NCBI GenBank assembly: GCA_944326335.1
Contig: CALVDM010000009.1
Span: 1-64,000, forward strand
DNA: 64,000 bases
Direction of reading: 5' to 3'
DNA from: an uncultured Bacteroidales bacterium
Lineage (GTDB): Bacteria > Bacteroidota > Bacteroidia > Bacteroidales > UBA932
Shown: positions 8,222 to 16,794 of the stretch, piece after piece
Layout of the letters: every line of letters begins with the position of its first letter
Position numbering within the stretch: the stretch's first letter is position 1
The notes under the pieces: generated by a model
The model's database searches: none
Seen by the model: the letters and a program-made list of their open reading frames with translations, nothing else
What the model was told of the DNA's origin: nothing
Translations under genes and position numbers: made by a program

Positions 8222-11200
8222 ATGTCCTGTATGAAGTACAGGTACTTATTGACGGTGCTGCTACTGCTGTTGCATGGCGCAGCCTTATCCGGCGTCCCTG
8301 TCAAACAGTTCAGGTTCGGGACTGTGGGCAGGGAGGCCGGTCTGTCCCATGTCACGGTCAATGCCGTATGGCAGGACGGTCTCGGCAGGATGTGGTTCGG
8401 GACCAGATACGGCCTTGACAGTTATGACGGGAATGCCATACGCTCCGACTACACCGACAGCCATGGCTTCTCGATACCGCTGGTGCACAGCATCTCAGGC
8501 CATGAAGGTGATGTCATGTACCTTCGGGCGCACAATTCTCTCGTAAGGTTCGATGCGAGGACGGAGACATTCCGGGAAATAGCTGAAAAGCATATCCTTG
8601 CTGTATCTGCCGGAAAGGATTGCATCTGGTTCTGTGCAAAGAATTCCGTGTTCCGTTACCTGCCGGGAAAAGACGAGATTGAATTTGTGGCTGAAACCGG
8701 GGCTGAAATCAGGGATGCAATCTATTGCATGACAGAGGACAGGAACGACAACTGCTGGATAGGAAGTTCCGCAGGCGTTTTCCGTATCGGTCCGGACGAC
8801 AAGGTCACTACGGAATATCCTGACATTTCGGCCAGAAGCATATTCGAAGATTCGTCCGGAAACCTGTGGTTCTGCACGACGGACAAAGGCCTTTTCGTGA
8901 AGACGCCTGAAGGCTCCATGCGGAGAATCATGGGCGTGGACGGAGACATTCGCTGCATCTGCGAAAGCAATGACGGGAATCTGTGGATAGGTGCGCGGGA
9001 GAAAGTGTATGTCCTGAATCCCCGGACGGACGAGATTTTCAGGGCTGTCCCGGATGCCGCATCCGGGCAGGCGACACTGAATGGGTCGGTTACGGCCCTG
9101 TACAAGGACAGGCAGGGAACAATATGGATTTCCACTTACTTCGGAGGCGTCTGTTATGTGAATCCTGACGTATCCGGATTTGAGTATCTCACACCTCCGG
9201 CAAGGAGAAATGGCCAGAGCCCTGTGATAGGGAAATTCTGCCAGGACACTTCCGGCCTGGTGTGGATAGCCACTGAGGGGGACGGCCTGTATTCGTATGA
9301 CAGGGCTGCCTCCAGGTTCCGCAGCTATGGCTGGGGCAGCAATCCCAACATGAAGGAACTGTTCTACGACATCCGCAGGAACTGCCTGTGGATAGGCTTC
9401 TACGAGAACGGGATGGACAGGTTCGATATCGCCACAGGAAAATTCCACAGCTACGGTCTGCGGAGGAAGAACCTGAAAATAATGGAATGGAAGGACCGTT
9501 TCCTGATAGGCTCCAGCCAGACTCTTTCTGTTTTCGACCCGGACAGGCCGCAGCAGGACCCCGAGCCGTTCTTCAAGGACAATGACGACATCACGGTCAT
9601 GAGCCTGCTGTCTGATGACGAAGGAAATATATGGATAGGTACCAATCAGGGCGTTTTGCGTTATACCGAAGGTGAGGAGACAAGTGTTTACAGAAATTCC
9701 GTTAATGATGACAATACCATAAGCGGAGATTTCATCACGGCGATGTCGCAGGACAAGGACGGGAACATCTGGCTTGTGGCCATGGGCAAGGGACTGAACA
9801 GGTACAATCCGGACGACGGCACATTCGTCCGCCACACGACATGGTCGCACGGGCTGGCGGACAACAGCATCACCGCCATGGCGGTTTCGGGTTCCGGATG
9901 TCTGCTTCTCGGTACCGGCTCTGGACTCACTGTATTCGATCCCCGCTCCGGAAGGACCGGAAACTATGATACCGACACGGGATTCCCGTTCCCGGCTGTG
10001 AATGAAGGTTCCCTGTTCGAGGCGGCCGACGGGACAGTGTATGCAGGCGGGGTAGGCGGTTTTGCCGTCTTTACGGAAAAATCGCTCAGCCGCTCCGTAT
10101 CTCCGGACAATATCTGGTTCAGCGAACTGTACATAGACAATGAAAAAATCCTGCCTGGCGGAAGCGACGGAATCCTGTCTGAAAGCCTGCCATATACCGA
10201 CACTCTCAGGCTCGGTCCGGAGTGCCGCCGCATTTCCCTGAAGACTGCGATTGACAACTACATAAGTCACAACAGGATAACGGTCCAGTACAGGCTTTCC
10301 GGACATGCGGACGACTGGATGGTGCTGCAGACCGACCAGATGATAACCTATACCAATCTCTCTCCCGGCAAATATCTGCTCGAGGTCAGGGTTATGGAGA
10401 ACCCGGAGATATCCGGAAGACTGCATCTCTTTGTCGAACCTCCGATATATGCAACATGGTACGCATACCTCTTTTATCTGCTGCTTGCCGCACTGGCGGT
10501 GTATTCAGTCTACAGGGAGAGCAAGACAAGGATGCAGATGAGGGCGGCACTTGAATTCGAGAAACTTGAAAAGGAGAAAACCGAGGAATTCATCAGCCAC
10601 AAACTCGATTTCTTCACCAATATCTCGCATGAACTGAACACGCCGCTGACCATGATAATTGCGCAGATAGACACTGTCCTTGGGTCATATTCCATGTCGG
10701 CTCCACTGAAAAACAAACTGCTCAATGTCTACAAGAACACAAAGGACATAAAGAATCTGATAAGCGAACTGATAGAGTTCAGGAGGCAGGAGGAGAATGA
10801 CGTAAGCGTGCATCTGTCCAGAACGGTTCTCCCGGAGCTTGTCGAAAAAGTTTATGCAGACTTCAGCGAATATGCTGCAGAAAAAGGCATCGAACTGAGG
10901 TATGTACCTGCGGTACAACATCCTGTAGTCCTGTGGGCGGATGCGGAAAGTCTGCGGAAGGCAATCAACAACATAGTTTCAAATGCCCTGAAATTCACTC
11001 CTGCCGGAGGAACCGTCATCATCGGAATCCATGATGACGGCACGGAAGCGTTCATTTCTGTCTCTGATACAGGCCCCGGGATTCCTGAAGACAAAATTAG
11101 CCATGTTTTCGAACAGTTCTATCAAGTCAATTCAGGGTCCGGCCAGGGCGGATTCGGAATCGGACTGGCTTTTGCCAGGAATATAGTCTCCGCACACAAT

Positions 11201-12106
11201 GGCCGGATATCGGCCAGGAACAAACCTGGCGGGAGGGGCGCAGTCTTTGAAATCGCGCTTCCCGAGGAAAAGACATCCGCGGCGGGCGGCAACAACTTGC
11301 CGGGAGGGGAGCCGGCACAGCAGACATTCAATGAGGACGCGGTCCGTAAAAGATTCAAAATTGTCATCATAGAGGACAATATAGAGCTTGCGGACCTGCT
11401 GGCATCCGAATTTTCGAAACTGTATCATGTGACTGTGGCTCATGATGCTGAAGACGGACTTGAGAAGATAAGGAAGACACTCCCGGATTTGATAATATCC
11501 GACATCATGTTGCCGGGTATGTCAGGAACCGAGCTATGCAGAATCGTCAAGAACAGCATGGACACATCCCATATACCGCTGGTCCTGCTCACGGCGAAAT
11601 CCGCAGTCAGGTACGAACTGGAGGGGCTGAACGCCGGTGCGGATGACTATGTCACCAAACCTTTCGACATATATCTTCTGCTTGCCAGGTGCAACAATCT
11701 CATGAACAACAGGAAACTGCTTCAGGAAAGGTATTTCTCCAGAAGCGATACGGCTTCTCAGATGGTCGCGATGACACCTCTCGACTATGAGCTCATGGAC
11801 AAGGCGACTTCCTTTGTCCTTGCAAATATCGAGAATGACAGCCTGAACATAGATACTTTCGCCAGGGAGATGGGGATGAGCCGCACATCCCTGTTCAACA
11901 AGATAAAAGGCGTGACCGGAGTGTCTCCGAACAGGTTCATCCTCAACATGAAACTGAAAAAAGCATCTGAAATGCTTCTTGAAAATCCGGAGATGCCTGT
12001 CAGCGAGATAGCATACAGGTTGGGTTTCTATTCCCCGAAATATTTCACATCCTGCTTCAAGAAACTTTTTTCCTGCACGCCTTCGGAATTCAGGAAAAAG
12101 GGGTGA
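8222..12106 (+). CDS. Hybrid two-component sensor/AraC-type regulator (HTCS)
   Basis: One polypeptide of about 1294 residues holds a complete signalling pathway. A signal sequence (MKYRYLLTVLLLLLHG) leads into a periplasmic two-bladed-propeller sensor made of repeats such as GNLWIGAR, GTIWISTYFGG and GNIWLVAMGKG. A Y_Y_Y domain follows around residues 683-745, then a membrane helix near 746-764. The cytoplasmic part has a HisKA box with His803 (SHELNTPL), an HATPase, a receiver with Asp1094 (SDIMLPGM) and a C-terminal AraC helix-turn-helix. The family senses a periplasmic glycan fragment and activates its own SusC/SusD locus. ATGs at 8222 and 8231 are both possible starts; a TTG at 8201 also opens the frame but would put extra residues before the signal sequence. 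Confidence 0.95.
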   Translation: MSCMKYRYLLTVLLLLLHGAALSGVPVKQFRFGTVGREAGLSHVTVNAVWQDGLGRMWFGTRYGLDSYDGNAIRSDYTDSHGFSIPLVHSISGHEGDVMYLRAHNSLVRFDARTETFREIAEKHILAVSAGKDCIWFCAKNSVFRYLPGKDEIEFVAETGAEIRDAIYCMTEDRNDNCWIGSSAGVFRIGPDDKVTTEYPDISARSIFEDSSGNLWFCTTDKGLFVKTPEGSMRRIMGVDGDIRCICESNDGNLWIGAREKVYVLNPRTDEIFRAVPDAASGQATLNGSVTALYKDRQGTIWISTYFGGVCYVNPDVSGFEYLTPPARRNGQSPVIGKFCQDTSGLVWIATEGDGLYSYDRAASRFRSYGWGSNPNMKELFYDIRRNCLWIGFYENGMDRFDIATGKFHSYGLRRKNLKIMEWKDRFLIGSSQTLSVFDPDRPQQDPEPFFKDNDDITVMSLLSDDEGNIWIGTNQGVLRYTEGEETSVYRNSVNDDNTISGDFITAMSQDKDGNIWLVAMGKGLNRYNPDDGTFVRHTTWSHGLADNSITAMAVSGSGCLLLGTGSGLTVFDPRSGRTGNYDTDTGFPFPAVNEGSLFEAADGTVYAGGVGGFAVFTEKSLSRSVSPDNIWFSELYIDNEKILPGGSDGILSESLPYTDTLRLGPECRRISLKTAIDNYISHNRITVQYRLSGHADDWMVLQTDQMITYTNLSPGKYLLEVRVMENPEISGRLHLFVEPPIYATWYAYLFYLLLAALAVYSVYRESKTRMQMRAALEFEKLEKEKTEEFISHKLDFFTNISHELNTPLTMIIAQIDTVLGSYSMSAPLKNKLLNVYKNTKDIKNLISELIEFRRQEENDVSVHLSRTVLPELVEKVYADFSEYAAEKGIELRYVPAVQHPVVLWADAESLRKAINNIVSNALKFTPAGGTVIIGIHDDGTEAFISVSDTGPGIPEDKISHVFEQFYQVNSGSGQGGFGIGLAFARNIVSAHNGRISARNKPGGRGAVFEIALPEEKTSAAGGNNLPGGEPAQQTFNEDAVRKRFKIVIIEDNIELADLLASEFSKLYHVTVAHDAEDGLEKIRKTLPDLIISDIMLPGMSGTELCRIVKNSMDTSHIPLVLLTAKSAVRYELEGLNAGADDYVTKPFDIYLLLARCNNLMNNRKLLQERYFSRSDTASQMVAMTPLDYELMDKATSFVLANIENDSLNIDTFAREMGMSRTSLFNKIKGVTGVSPNRFILNMKLKKASEMLLENPEMPVSEIAYRLGFYSPKYFTSCFKKLFSCTPSEFRKKG

Positions 12107-12149
12107 ATTCTAAGTTAAAATAAATTTGGTTTTAACTTAGAATTCACCC
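12101..12149. terminator. Perfect 20-bp inverted repeat between convergent genes
   Basis: The arms gggtgaattctaagttaaaa (12101-12120) and its exact complement (12130-12149) flank a 9-base loop. The outer part of the left arm includes the stop codon of the hybrid regulator gene. The A-rich/T-rich inner stem gives a run of T on either strand. It lies between the convergent regulator and uxaC genes, so it is most simply a bidirectional terminator. Confidence 0.8.
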
Positions 12150-12179
12150 TCTCCTATGTATTGTATCCGTTCCTTTTTA

Positions 12180-13628
12180 TCAGAAGTTGAAGTAGCGTGC
12201 GGCGTTGTTGTACGATATGTCCTTGACCATCTGGTGGATGAACGCCATCTCGCTCTTAGGCAGCTTCCCTTTCTCCAGGTCTTCTCCGAGTACGCTGCAG
12301 AGAATCCTGCGGAAATACTCGTGGCGAGGATAGGAGATGAAACTGCGCGAGTCGGTGAGCATACCCACGAACCTGCTCAGGAGCCCGAGTGCGGACAGGG
12401 CGTTCAGCTGCTTGCGCATCCCGTCCTCCTGGTCGAGGAACCACCATCCTGAACCGAGCTGCATCTTGCCTGCCACGGAACCGTCATTGAACGTGTATGC
12501 CATGGTCGCAAGGACTTCGTTGTCCTTAGGGTTCAGATTGTAAAGTATGGTCTTTGTGAGCTTGTCTTCCTTTGCGAGCCTGTCAAGGAACTTGTGGCCA
12601 GCCGCCGCGCACTGGACATCGTGGATTGCATCGTAGCCCGTGTCCGGCCCGAGGATGTTGAACATCCTGGTGTTGTTGTCCCTTATCGCACCTATGTGGA
12701 ACTGCTGTGCCCAGCCTTTTTCCCAGTCCATGCGTGCGAAATCGAGGAGCATTGCGCTTCTGAACTTCAGCACCTCCTTTTCTGTCAGGGCTTCTCCCTT
12801 CAGACCCTTCCTGAAAATCGCATCTATCTCCTCCATCTCGAAGTCTTCCGCATAGAATGTCTCGAGTCCGTGGTCGGACAGCCGGCATCCCATGGAGGCG
12901 AAGAAATCGTGCCTCTTCTTCAGGGCATCGACAAGGTCCTGATAGCCTGTAATCTGCACACCGCTGACTTCCGAAAGCTTGCCGACATACCCGGCATATC
13001 CGGCTTTTTCTATGGCCATGGCCTTGTCAGGACGCCATGCCGGCAGCACCTTCACTCCGAAAGGTTTCTCCTGTATCTGCCTGTGGTATTCGAGCGAGTC
13101 CACAGGGTCGTCGGTCGTGCACACTATCTTCACGTTGAACATCTTCATCAGCCCCTGTCCGCGGAATTCCTCAGTCTGGAGCTTTTCGGTGCAGGTGTCG
13201 TATATCTGCCTTGCCGTCTGCGGGTTGAGCTGCTCGTACACTCCGAATACACGGGCGAGTTCGAGGTGGGTCCAGTGGTAGAGCGGATTCCTCATGGTGT
13301 AAGGCACGGTTTCGGCCCATTTTTCGAATTTCTCGTAGCTGCTCCTGTTCCCTGTGATGAATTCTTCAGGGATTCCGTTGCCTCTCATCGCCCTCCATTT
13401 ATAGTGGTCCCCGCCGAGCCACACCTCAGTGAGGTCCTTGAACCTGTAGTTGTCGGCAATCATCTTTGGCACAAGGTGGCAGTGGTAGTCTATTATCGGC
13501 ATTTTCTCCGCGCTCTCATGATAGAGCTCACGGGCGTAGTCGTTGGTGAGCATGAAGTCGTCATTGATGAATTTCCTGTCAATGAGCCCTTCGATGTTCT
13601 CCTTTACTTTTGAAAAAATCTTTTCCAT
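12180..13628 (-). CDS. uxaC: Glucuronate/galacturonate isomerase
   Basis: UxaC interconverts D-glucuronate with D-fructuronate and D-galacturonate with D-tagaturonate, the first cytoplasmic step of hexuronate breakdown. The protein aligns along its length with the known enzyme: DYHCHL (His49 and His51, metal-site region), GDHYKWRAMRGNG, NPLYHWTHLELAR, TTDDPVDSL, KVLPAWRPDKA, QFHIGAIRDNN, GSGWWFLDQEDGM and SRFVGMLTDSRSF. I take the start at 13628 (482 residues). The frame stays open to 13694, but a -7-like box at 13667-13674 would place the transcript start downstream of that longer start. It is divergent from uxaB-uxaA, which supply the next two steps. Confidence 0.97.
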   Translation of the reverse strand: MEKIFSKVKENIEGLIDRKFINDDFMLTNDYARELYHESAEKMPIIDYHCHLVPKMIADNYRFKDLTEVWLGGDHYKWRAMRGNGIPEEFITGNRSSYEKFEKWAETVPYTMRNPLYHWTHLELARVFGVYEQLNPQTARQIYDTCTEKLQTEEFRGQGLMKMFNVKIVCTTDDPVDSLEYHRQIQEKPFGVKVLPAWRPDKAMAIEKAGYAGYVGKLSEVSGVQITGYQDLVDALKKRHDFFASMGCRLSDHGLETFYAEDFEMEEIDAIFRKGLKGEALTEKEVLKFRSAMLLDFARMDWEKGWAQQFHIGAIRDNNTRMFNILGPDTGYDAIHDVQCAAAGHKFLDRLAKEDKLTKTILYNLNPKDNEVLATMAYTFNDGSVAGKMQLGSGWWFLDQEDGMRKQLNALSALGLLSRFVGMLTDSRSFISYPRHEYFRRILCSVLGEDLEKGKLPKSEMAFIHQMVKDISYNNAARYFNF

Positions 13629-13666
13629 TGCTTGAAATATTATCGGTGTTCTTTTGGTTCTTTTTA

Positions 13667-13674
13667 CAAATATC
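13667..13674 (-). promoter_or_regulatory. Probable -7 box for uxaC
   Basis: On the minus strand this reads GATATTTG, seven of eight positions of the Bacteroidota TAnnTTTG -7 consensus. It lies about 40 bases before the chosen uxaC ATG at 13628. No convincing -33 element was seen. Confidence 0.45.
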
Positions 13675-13781
13675 GCCTTAAAGGGAGTCTGCAAATATCA
13701 AATTTATTCAAAAAACTTGGAATATTTAACATAACGGGAACAAATATAGCAAAATGCCCGTGACCGGACACGGAAAAAGAT

Positions 13782-13789
13782 TACATTTG
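13782..13789 (+). promoter_or_regulatory. -7 box for uxaB-uxaA
   Basis: TACATTTG matches the Bacteroidota TAnnTTTG -7 consensus exactly and is followed by C, as is common. It sits 59 bases before the uxaB ATG, giving a leader of about 50 bases. The 220 bases between uxaC and uxaB hold the divergent promoters and nothing else that I can identify. Confidence 0.65.
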
Positions 13790-13848
13790 CCTTGGATTGT
13801 AAAATTCCTGTGATTAAGGAAACAAATTGAACTAAAAAACAGCATATC

Positions 13849-15288
13849 ATGGAAAGATTGAACAGAAAGAATGTCCAGGCGGTGAAATATCCCGAGAAGA
13901 TAATCCAGTTCGGTGAAGGCAACTTCCTCAGGGCTTTTGTGGACTGGATAATATGGAAAACCGACAAGGCGACGGACTTCAATGCAGGGGTCGTTGTCGT
14001 GCAGCCGATAGACAGGGGCATGGTGGACGTGCTCAACGAGCAGGACGGTCTCTACCACCTCAATCTCCAGGGTATAGACAAGGGGACTCCGGTGGATTCG
14101 CTCGACATGATAGATGTCATCTCCAGGGGCATAAATCCATACAGGGATTTCGACAGCTATATCTCCCTTGCGGAGAATCCGGACATCCGTTTCGTGATTT
14201 CCAACACCACCGAGGCAGGCATAGCGTTCGACCCTTCATGCAGGCTCGAGGACAGGCCGGCATCATCGTATCCCGGCAAGCTGACGCAGCTGCTGTACCA
14301 CAGATACGAATTTTTCAAGGGCGACAAGTCCAAAGGCCTCCTCATCTTCCCGTGCGAACTCATTTTCCTTAACGGGAAGGAACTCAGGAAATGCATCCGT
14401 CAGTATATCGACCTGTGGAATCTCGGTGACGGGTTCCGGGACTGGTTCGAGACCGCCTGCGGCGTATATTGCACACTTGTGGACAGGATTGTGCCGGGCT
14501 ATCCGAAGGACAACATAGATGAACTGCTCGCCCGTGCAGGATATGAAGACAGGCTGGTTGTGAAGGCCGAGATATTCCACCTCTGGGTGATAGAGGCACC
14601 TGAATCCGTGGCAAGGGAGTTCCCTGCAGACAAGGCCGGACTGAACGTGCTTTTCGTGCCGAGCGAGGCTCCTTACCATGAGCGCAAGGTCACGCTTCTC
14701 AACGGGCCGCATACCGTCCTTTCGCCGGTCGGCTACCTGTCAGGACTCGATACCGTAAAGGAATGCGTCGAAGACCCTCTCATAGGCAAGTTCGTGAGAA
14801 AGGTGATGTATGATGAACTTATAGAGACACTCGACCTTCCTATGTCGGAGCTTAAACAGTTCGCCGATGCCGTGATAGAGCGTTTCGTCAACCCATACGT
14901 GAAGCATTTTGTCACGAGCATAATGCTCAATTCCTTCCCCAAGTACAAGACGAGGGACCTTCCGGGCCTCAAGACCTATCTCAACCGCAAGGGTACCCTG
15001 CCTCAGGGGCTTGTGCTCGGCCTTGCCGGAATAATAACCTACTACAAGGGAGGCAAGCGCGGAGACGTGGACATAGTGCCTGCGGATGATGCCGCAATAA
15101 CGGGTCTGCTCAAGGAACTCTGGGCCGGAGGCGATGTGGCAAAGGTAGCGCAGGGCGTGCTCGGGGCGGAATTCATCTGGGGCGAGGACCTCAATGAAAT
15201 ACCGGGTCTGACCGACATGCTCACGGCCCAGCTGGAACTTATCCGGACCGAGGGCATGAGGAAGGCAGTGGAATCCGTGGTACTTTGA
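13849..15288 (+). CDS. uxaB: Tagaturonate reductase (altronate oxidoreductase)
   Basis: UxaB reduces D-tagaturonate to D-altronate with NADH and belongs to the mannitol dehydrogenase/polyol dehydrogenase family. The 479-residue protein has the N-terminal nucleotide-binding segment IIQFGEGNFLRAFVDW, the VISNTTEAGI strand, the EIFHLWVIEAP and GPHTVLSPVGYLSG blocks, and the C-terminal KHFVTSIMLNSFPK helix region. These favour UxaB over the related fructuronate reductase UxuB; the immediate neighbour uxaA agrees. It is the first gene of a two-gene unit, with uxaA 12 bases downstream, and is divergent from uxaC. Confidence 0.95.
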   Translation: MERLNRKNVQAVKYPEKIIQFGEGNFLRAFVDWIIWKTDKATDFNAGVVVVQPIDRGMVDVLNEQDGLYHLNLQGIDKGTPVDSLDMIDVISRGINPYRDFDSYISLAENPDIRFVISNTTEAGIAFDPSCRLEDRPASSYPGKLTQLLYHRYEFFKGDKSKGLLIFPCELIFLNGKELRKCIRQYIDLWNLGDGFRDWFETACGVYCTLVDRIVPGYPKDNIDELLARAGYEDRLVVKAEIFHLWVIEAPESVAREFPADKAGLNVLFVPSEAPYHERKVTLLNGPHTVLSPVGYLSGLDTVKECVEDPLIGKFVRKVMYDELIETLDLPMSELKQFADAVIERFVNPYVKHFVTSIMLNSFPKYKTRDLPGLKTYLNRKGTLPQGLVLGLAGIITYYKGGKRGDVDIVPADDAAITGLLKELWAGGDVAKVAQGVLGAEFIWGEDLNEIPGLTDMLTAQLELIRTEGMRKAVESVVL

Positions 15289-15300
15289 CGATTTCATGCC

Positions 15301-16794
15301 ATGGCTGCGATTATAAAGATAAACCACGCGGACAATGTCGCCGTTGCTGTCTCGAATGTGACAGCCGGCGAAGTCTGCCAGGTGGGGCCGGAGGAGGTGA
15401 CCGCAACGGCTGATATCCCGGCAGGACATAAGATAGCCCTTGAAGACTTGGCGGAGGGTGCGGATGTGATAAAATACGGCTACCCGATAGGGCATCTGCT
15501 CGAAGCAGTGCCGAAAGGTGGGCTTGTAGACCACCGTGTGCTGAAGACGAATCTCGAAGGCATACTCGAGTACAGGTATTCCCCGATACCTGCACATGTG
15601 GAGAAATCCTCGGTGACGGCCACGTTCAAAGGCTACAGGCGCGCTGACGGACAGGCGGGGATAAGGAACGAATTGTGGGTGATACCTACCGTGGGGTGCG
15701 TCAACGGCATTGCCGAGGCCATCGCGGCAGATTTCCGCAAGCATCTCCAGGACTATCCGGCCATAGAGGATGTGAAGGCTTTCACACACAACTACGGGTG
15801 TTCCCAGCTCGGCGGTGACCATGAGAACACGAGACGCATACTTGCAGACATGGTGCACCATCCGAATGCGGCCGGCGTGCTCGTTGTCGCTTTAGGATGT
15901 GAGAACAACCAGCTCGAGGCATTCAGGGAACTTGCAGGTCCGGTCGATGATTCGCGCGTGAAGTTCATGGAATGCCAGAAAGTGGAGGGGGACGAGGTCG
16001 GATACGGCTCTTCCCTGCTGAGAGACATCGCTTCCGCATCTTCGGAAGACAAGAGGACCGAAATACCTGTCTCGGAACTGAAGGTCGGCCTCAAGTGCGG
16101 GGGCTCGGACGGTTTTTCCGGCATCACGGCCAATCCTCTTCTCGGCAGGTTTTCGGACTGGATAGTGTCCCAGGGCGGGACCACTGTCCTTACTGAAGTG
16201 CCGGAGATGTTCGGTGCAGAGACCATACTCATGTCCCGGTGCATAGACGAGAAGGTTTTCGGGAAGACCGTAAGCCTGATAAACGATTTCAAGGAATATT
16301 TCATGGCCAACGGCCAGCCGGTCTACGAGAACCCTTCGCCGGGTAACAAGGCTGGCGGAATATCTACACTCGAGGAGAAGTCTCTCGGATGCACCCAGAA
16401 GTCCGGGAAGTCGGCTGTGATGGATGTCCTGAAATATGGCGGGCGTCTGACGACGAAGGGGCTGAATCTGCTCAGCGCGCCGGGCAACGACCTTGTGGCG
16501 GCTACGGCCCTTGCGGCTTCGGGGTGTCAGATAGTGCTGTTCACCACCGGACGGGGCACGCCGTTCGGGACATTCGTCCCTACTGTGAAAGTCTCCACCA
16601 ACAGCAGGATAGCCTCGCAGAAGCCCGGATGGATAGATTTCAATGCAGGGGTGATTCTCGACGGCAAGCCTGTCGCTTCCGTAGATGACGAATTCATAGA
16701 TTTCGTGCTGTCTGCGGCGTCTGGTGAGCGGACAATGAACGAGAAGTCAGGATATTCGGGAATCGCGATTTTCAAGACCGGGGTCACTCTGTGA
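15301..16794 (+). CDS. uxaA: Altronate dehydratase
   Basis: UxaA dehydrates D-altronate to 2-keto-3-deoxy-D-gluconate. The protein has the expected two parts in one 497-residue chain: an N-terminal SAF-like domain (about residues 1-75, including AGHKIAL and KYGYPIG) and the larger C-terminal catalytic region with GYRRADGQAGIRNELWVIPTVGCVN, HNYGCSQLG and LGCTQKSGKS. Conserved cysteines in these blocks fit the metal-dependent mechanism known for the family. With uxaC and uxaB it completes the galacturonate branch. The mannonate-branch genes uxuA/uxuB and the KDG kinase and aldolase are not in this window. Its 3' end overlaps the convergent protease gene by 11 bases. Confidence 0.96.
   Translation: MAAIIKINHADNVAVAVSNVTAGEVCQVGPEEVTATADIPAGHKIALEDLAEGADVIKYGYPIGHLLEAVPKGGLVDHRVLKTNLEGILEYRYSPIPAHVEKSSVTATFKGYRRADGQAGIRNELWVIPTVGCVNGIAEAIAADFRKHLQDYPAIEDVKAFTHNYGCSQLGGDHENTRRILADMVHHPNAAGVLVVALGCENNQLEAFRELAGPVDDSRVKFMECQKVEGDEVGYGSSLLRDIASASSEDKRTEIPVSELKVGLKCGGSDGFSGITANPLLGRFSDWIVSQGGTTVLTEVPEMFGAETILMSRCIDEKVFGKTVSLINDFKEYFMANGQPVYENPSPGNKAGGISTLEEKSLGCTQKSGKSAVMDVLKYGGRLTTKGLNLLSAPGNDLVAATALAASGCQIVLFTTGRGTPFGTFVPTVKVSTNSRIASQKPGWIDFNAGVILDGKPVASVDDEFIDFVLSAASGERTMNEKSGYSGIAIFKTGVTL

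Noticed and set aside
8495-10426. Long antisense open frame (643 codons) opposite the hybrid regulator gene
   Set aside because: It lies wholly within a well-supported gene, has no signal, domain or promoter of its own, and its residue pattern is that of a reversed G/C-rich coding strand.
14740-15861. Antisense open frame opposite uxaB and uxaA
   Set aside because: No recognisable product; it exists because stop codons are rare opposite G/C-rich codons.
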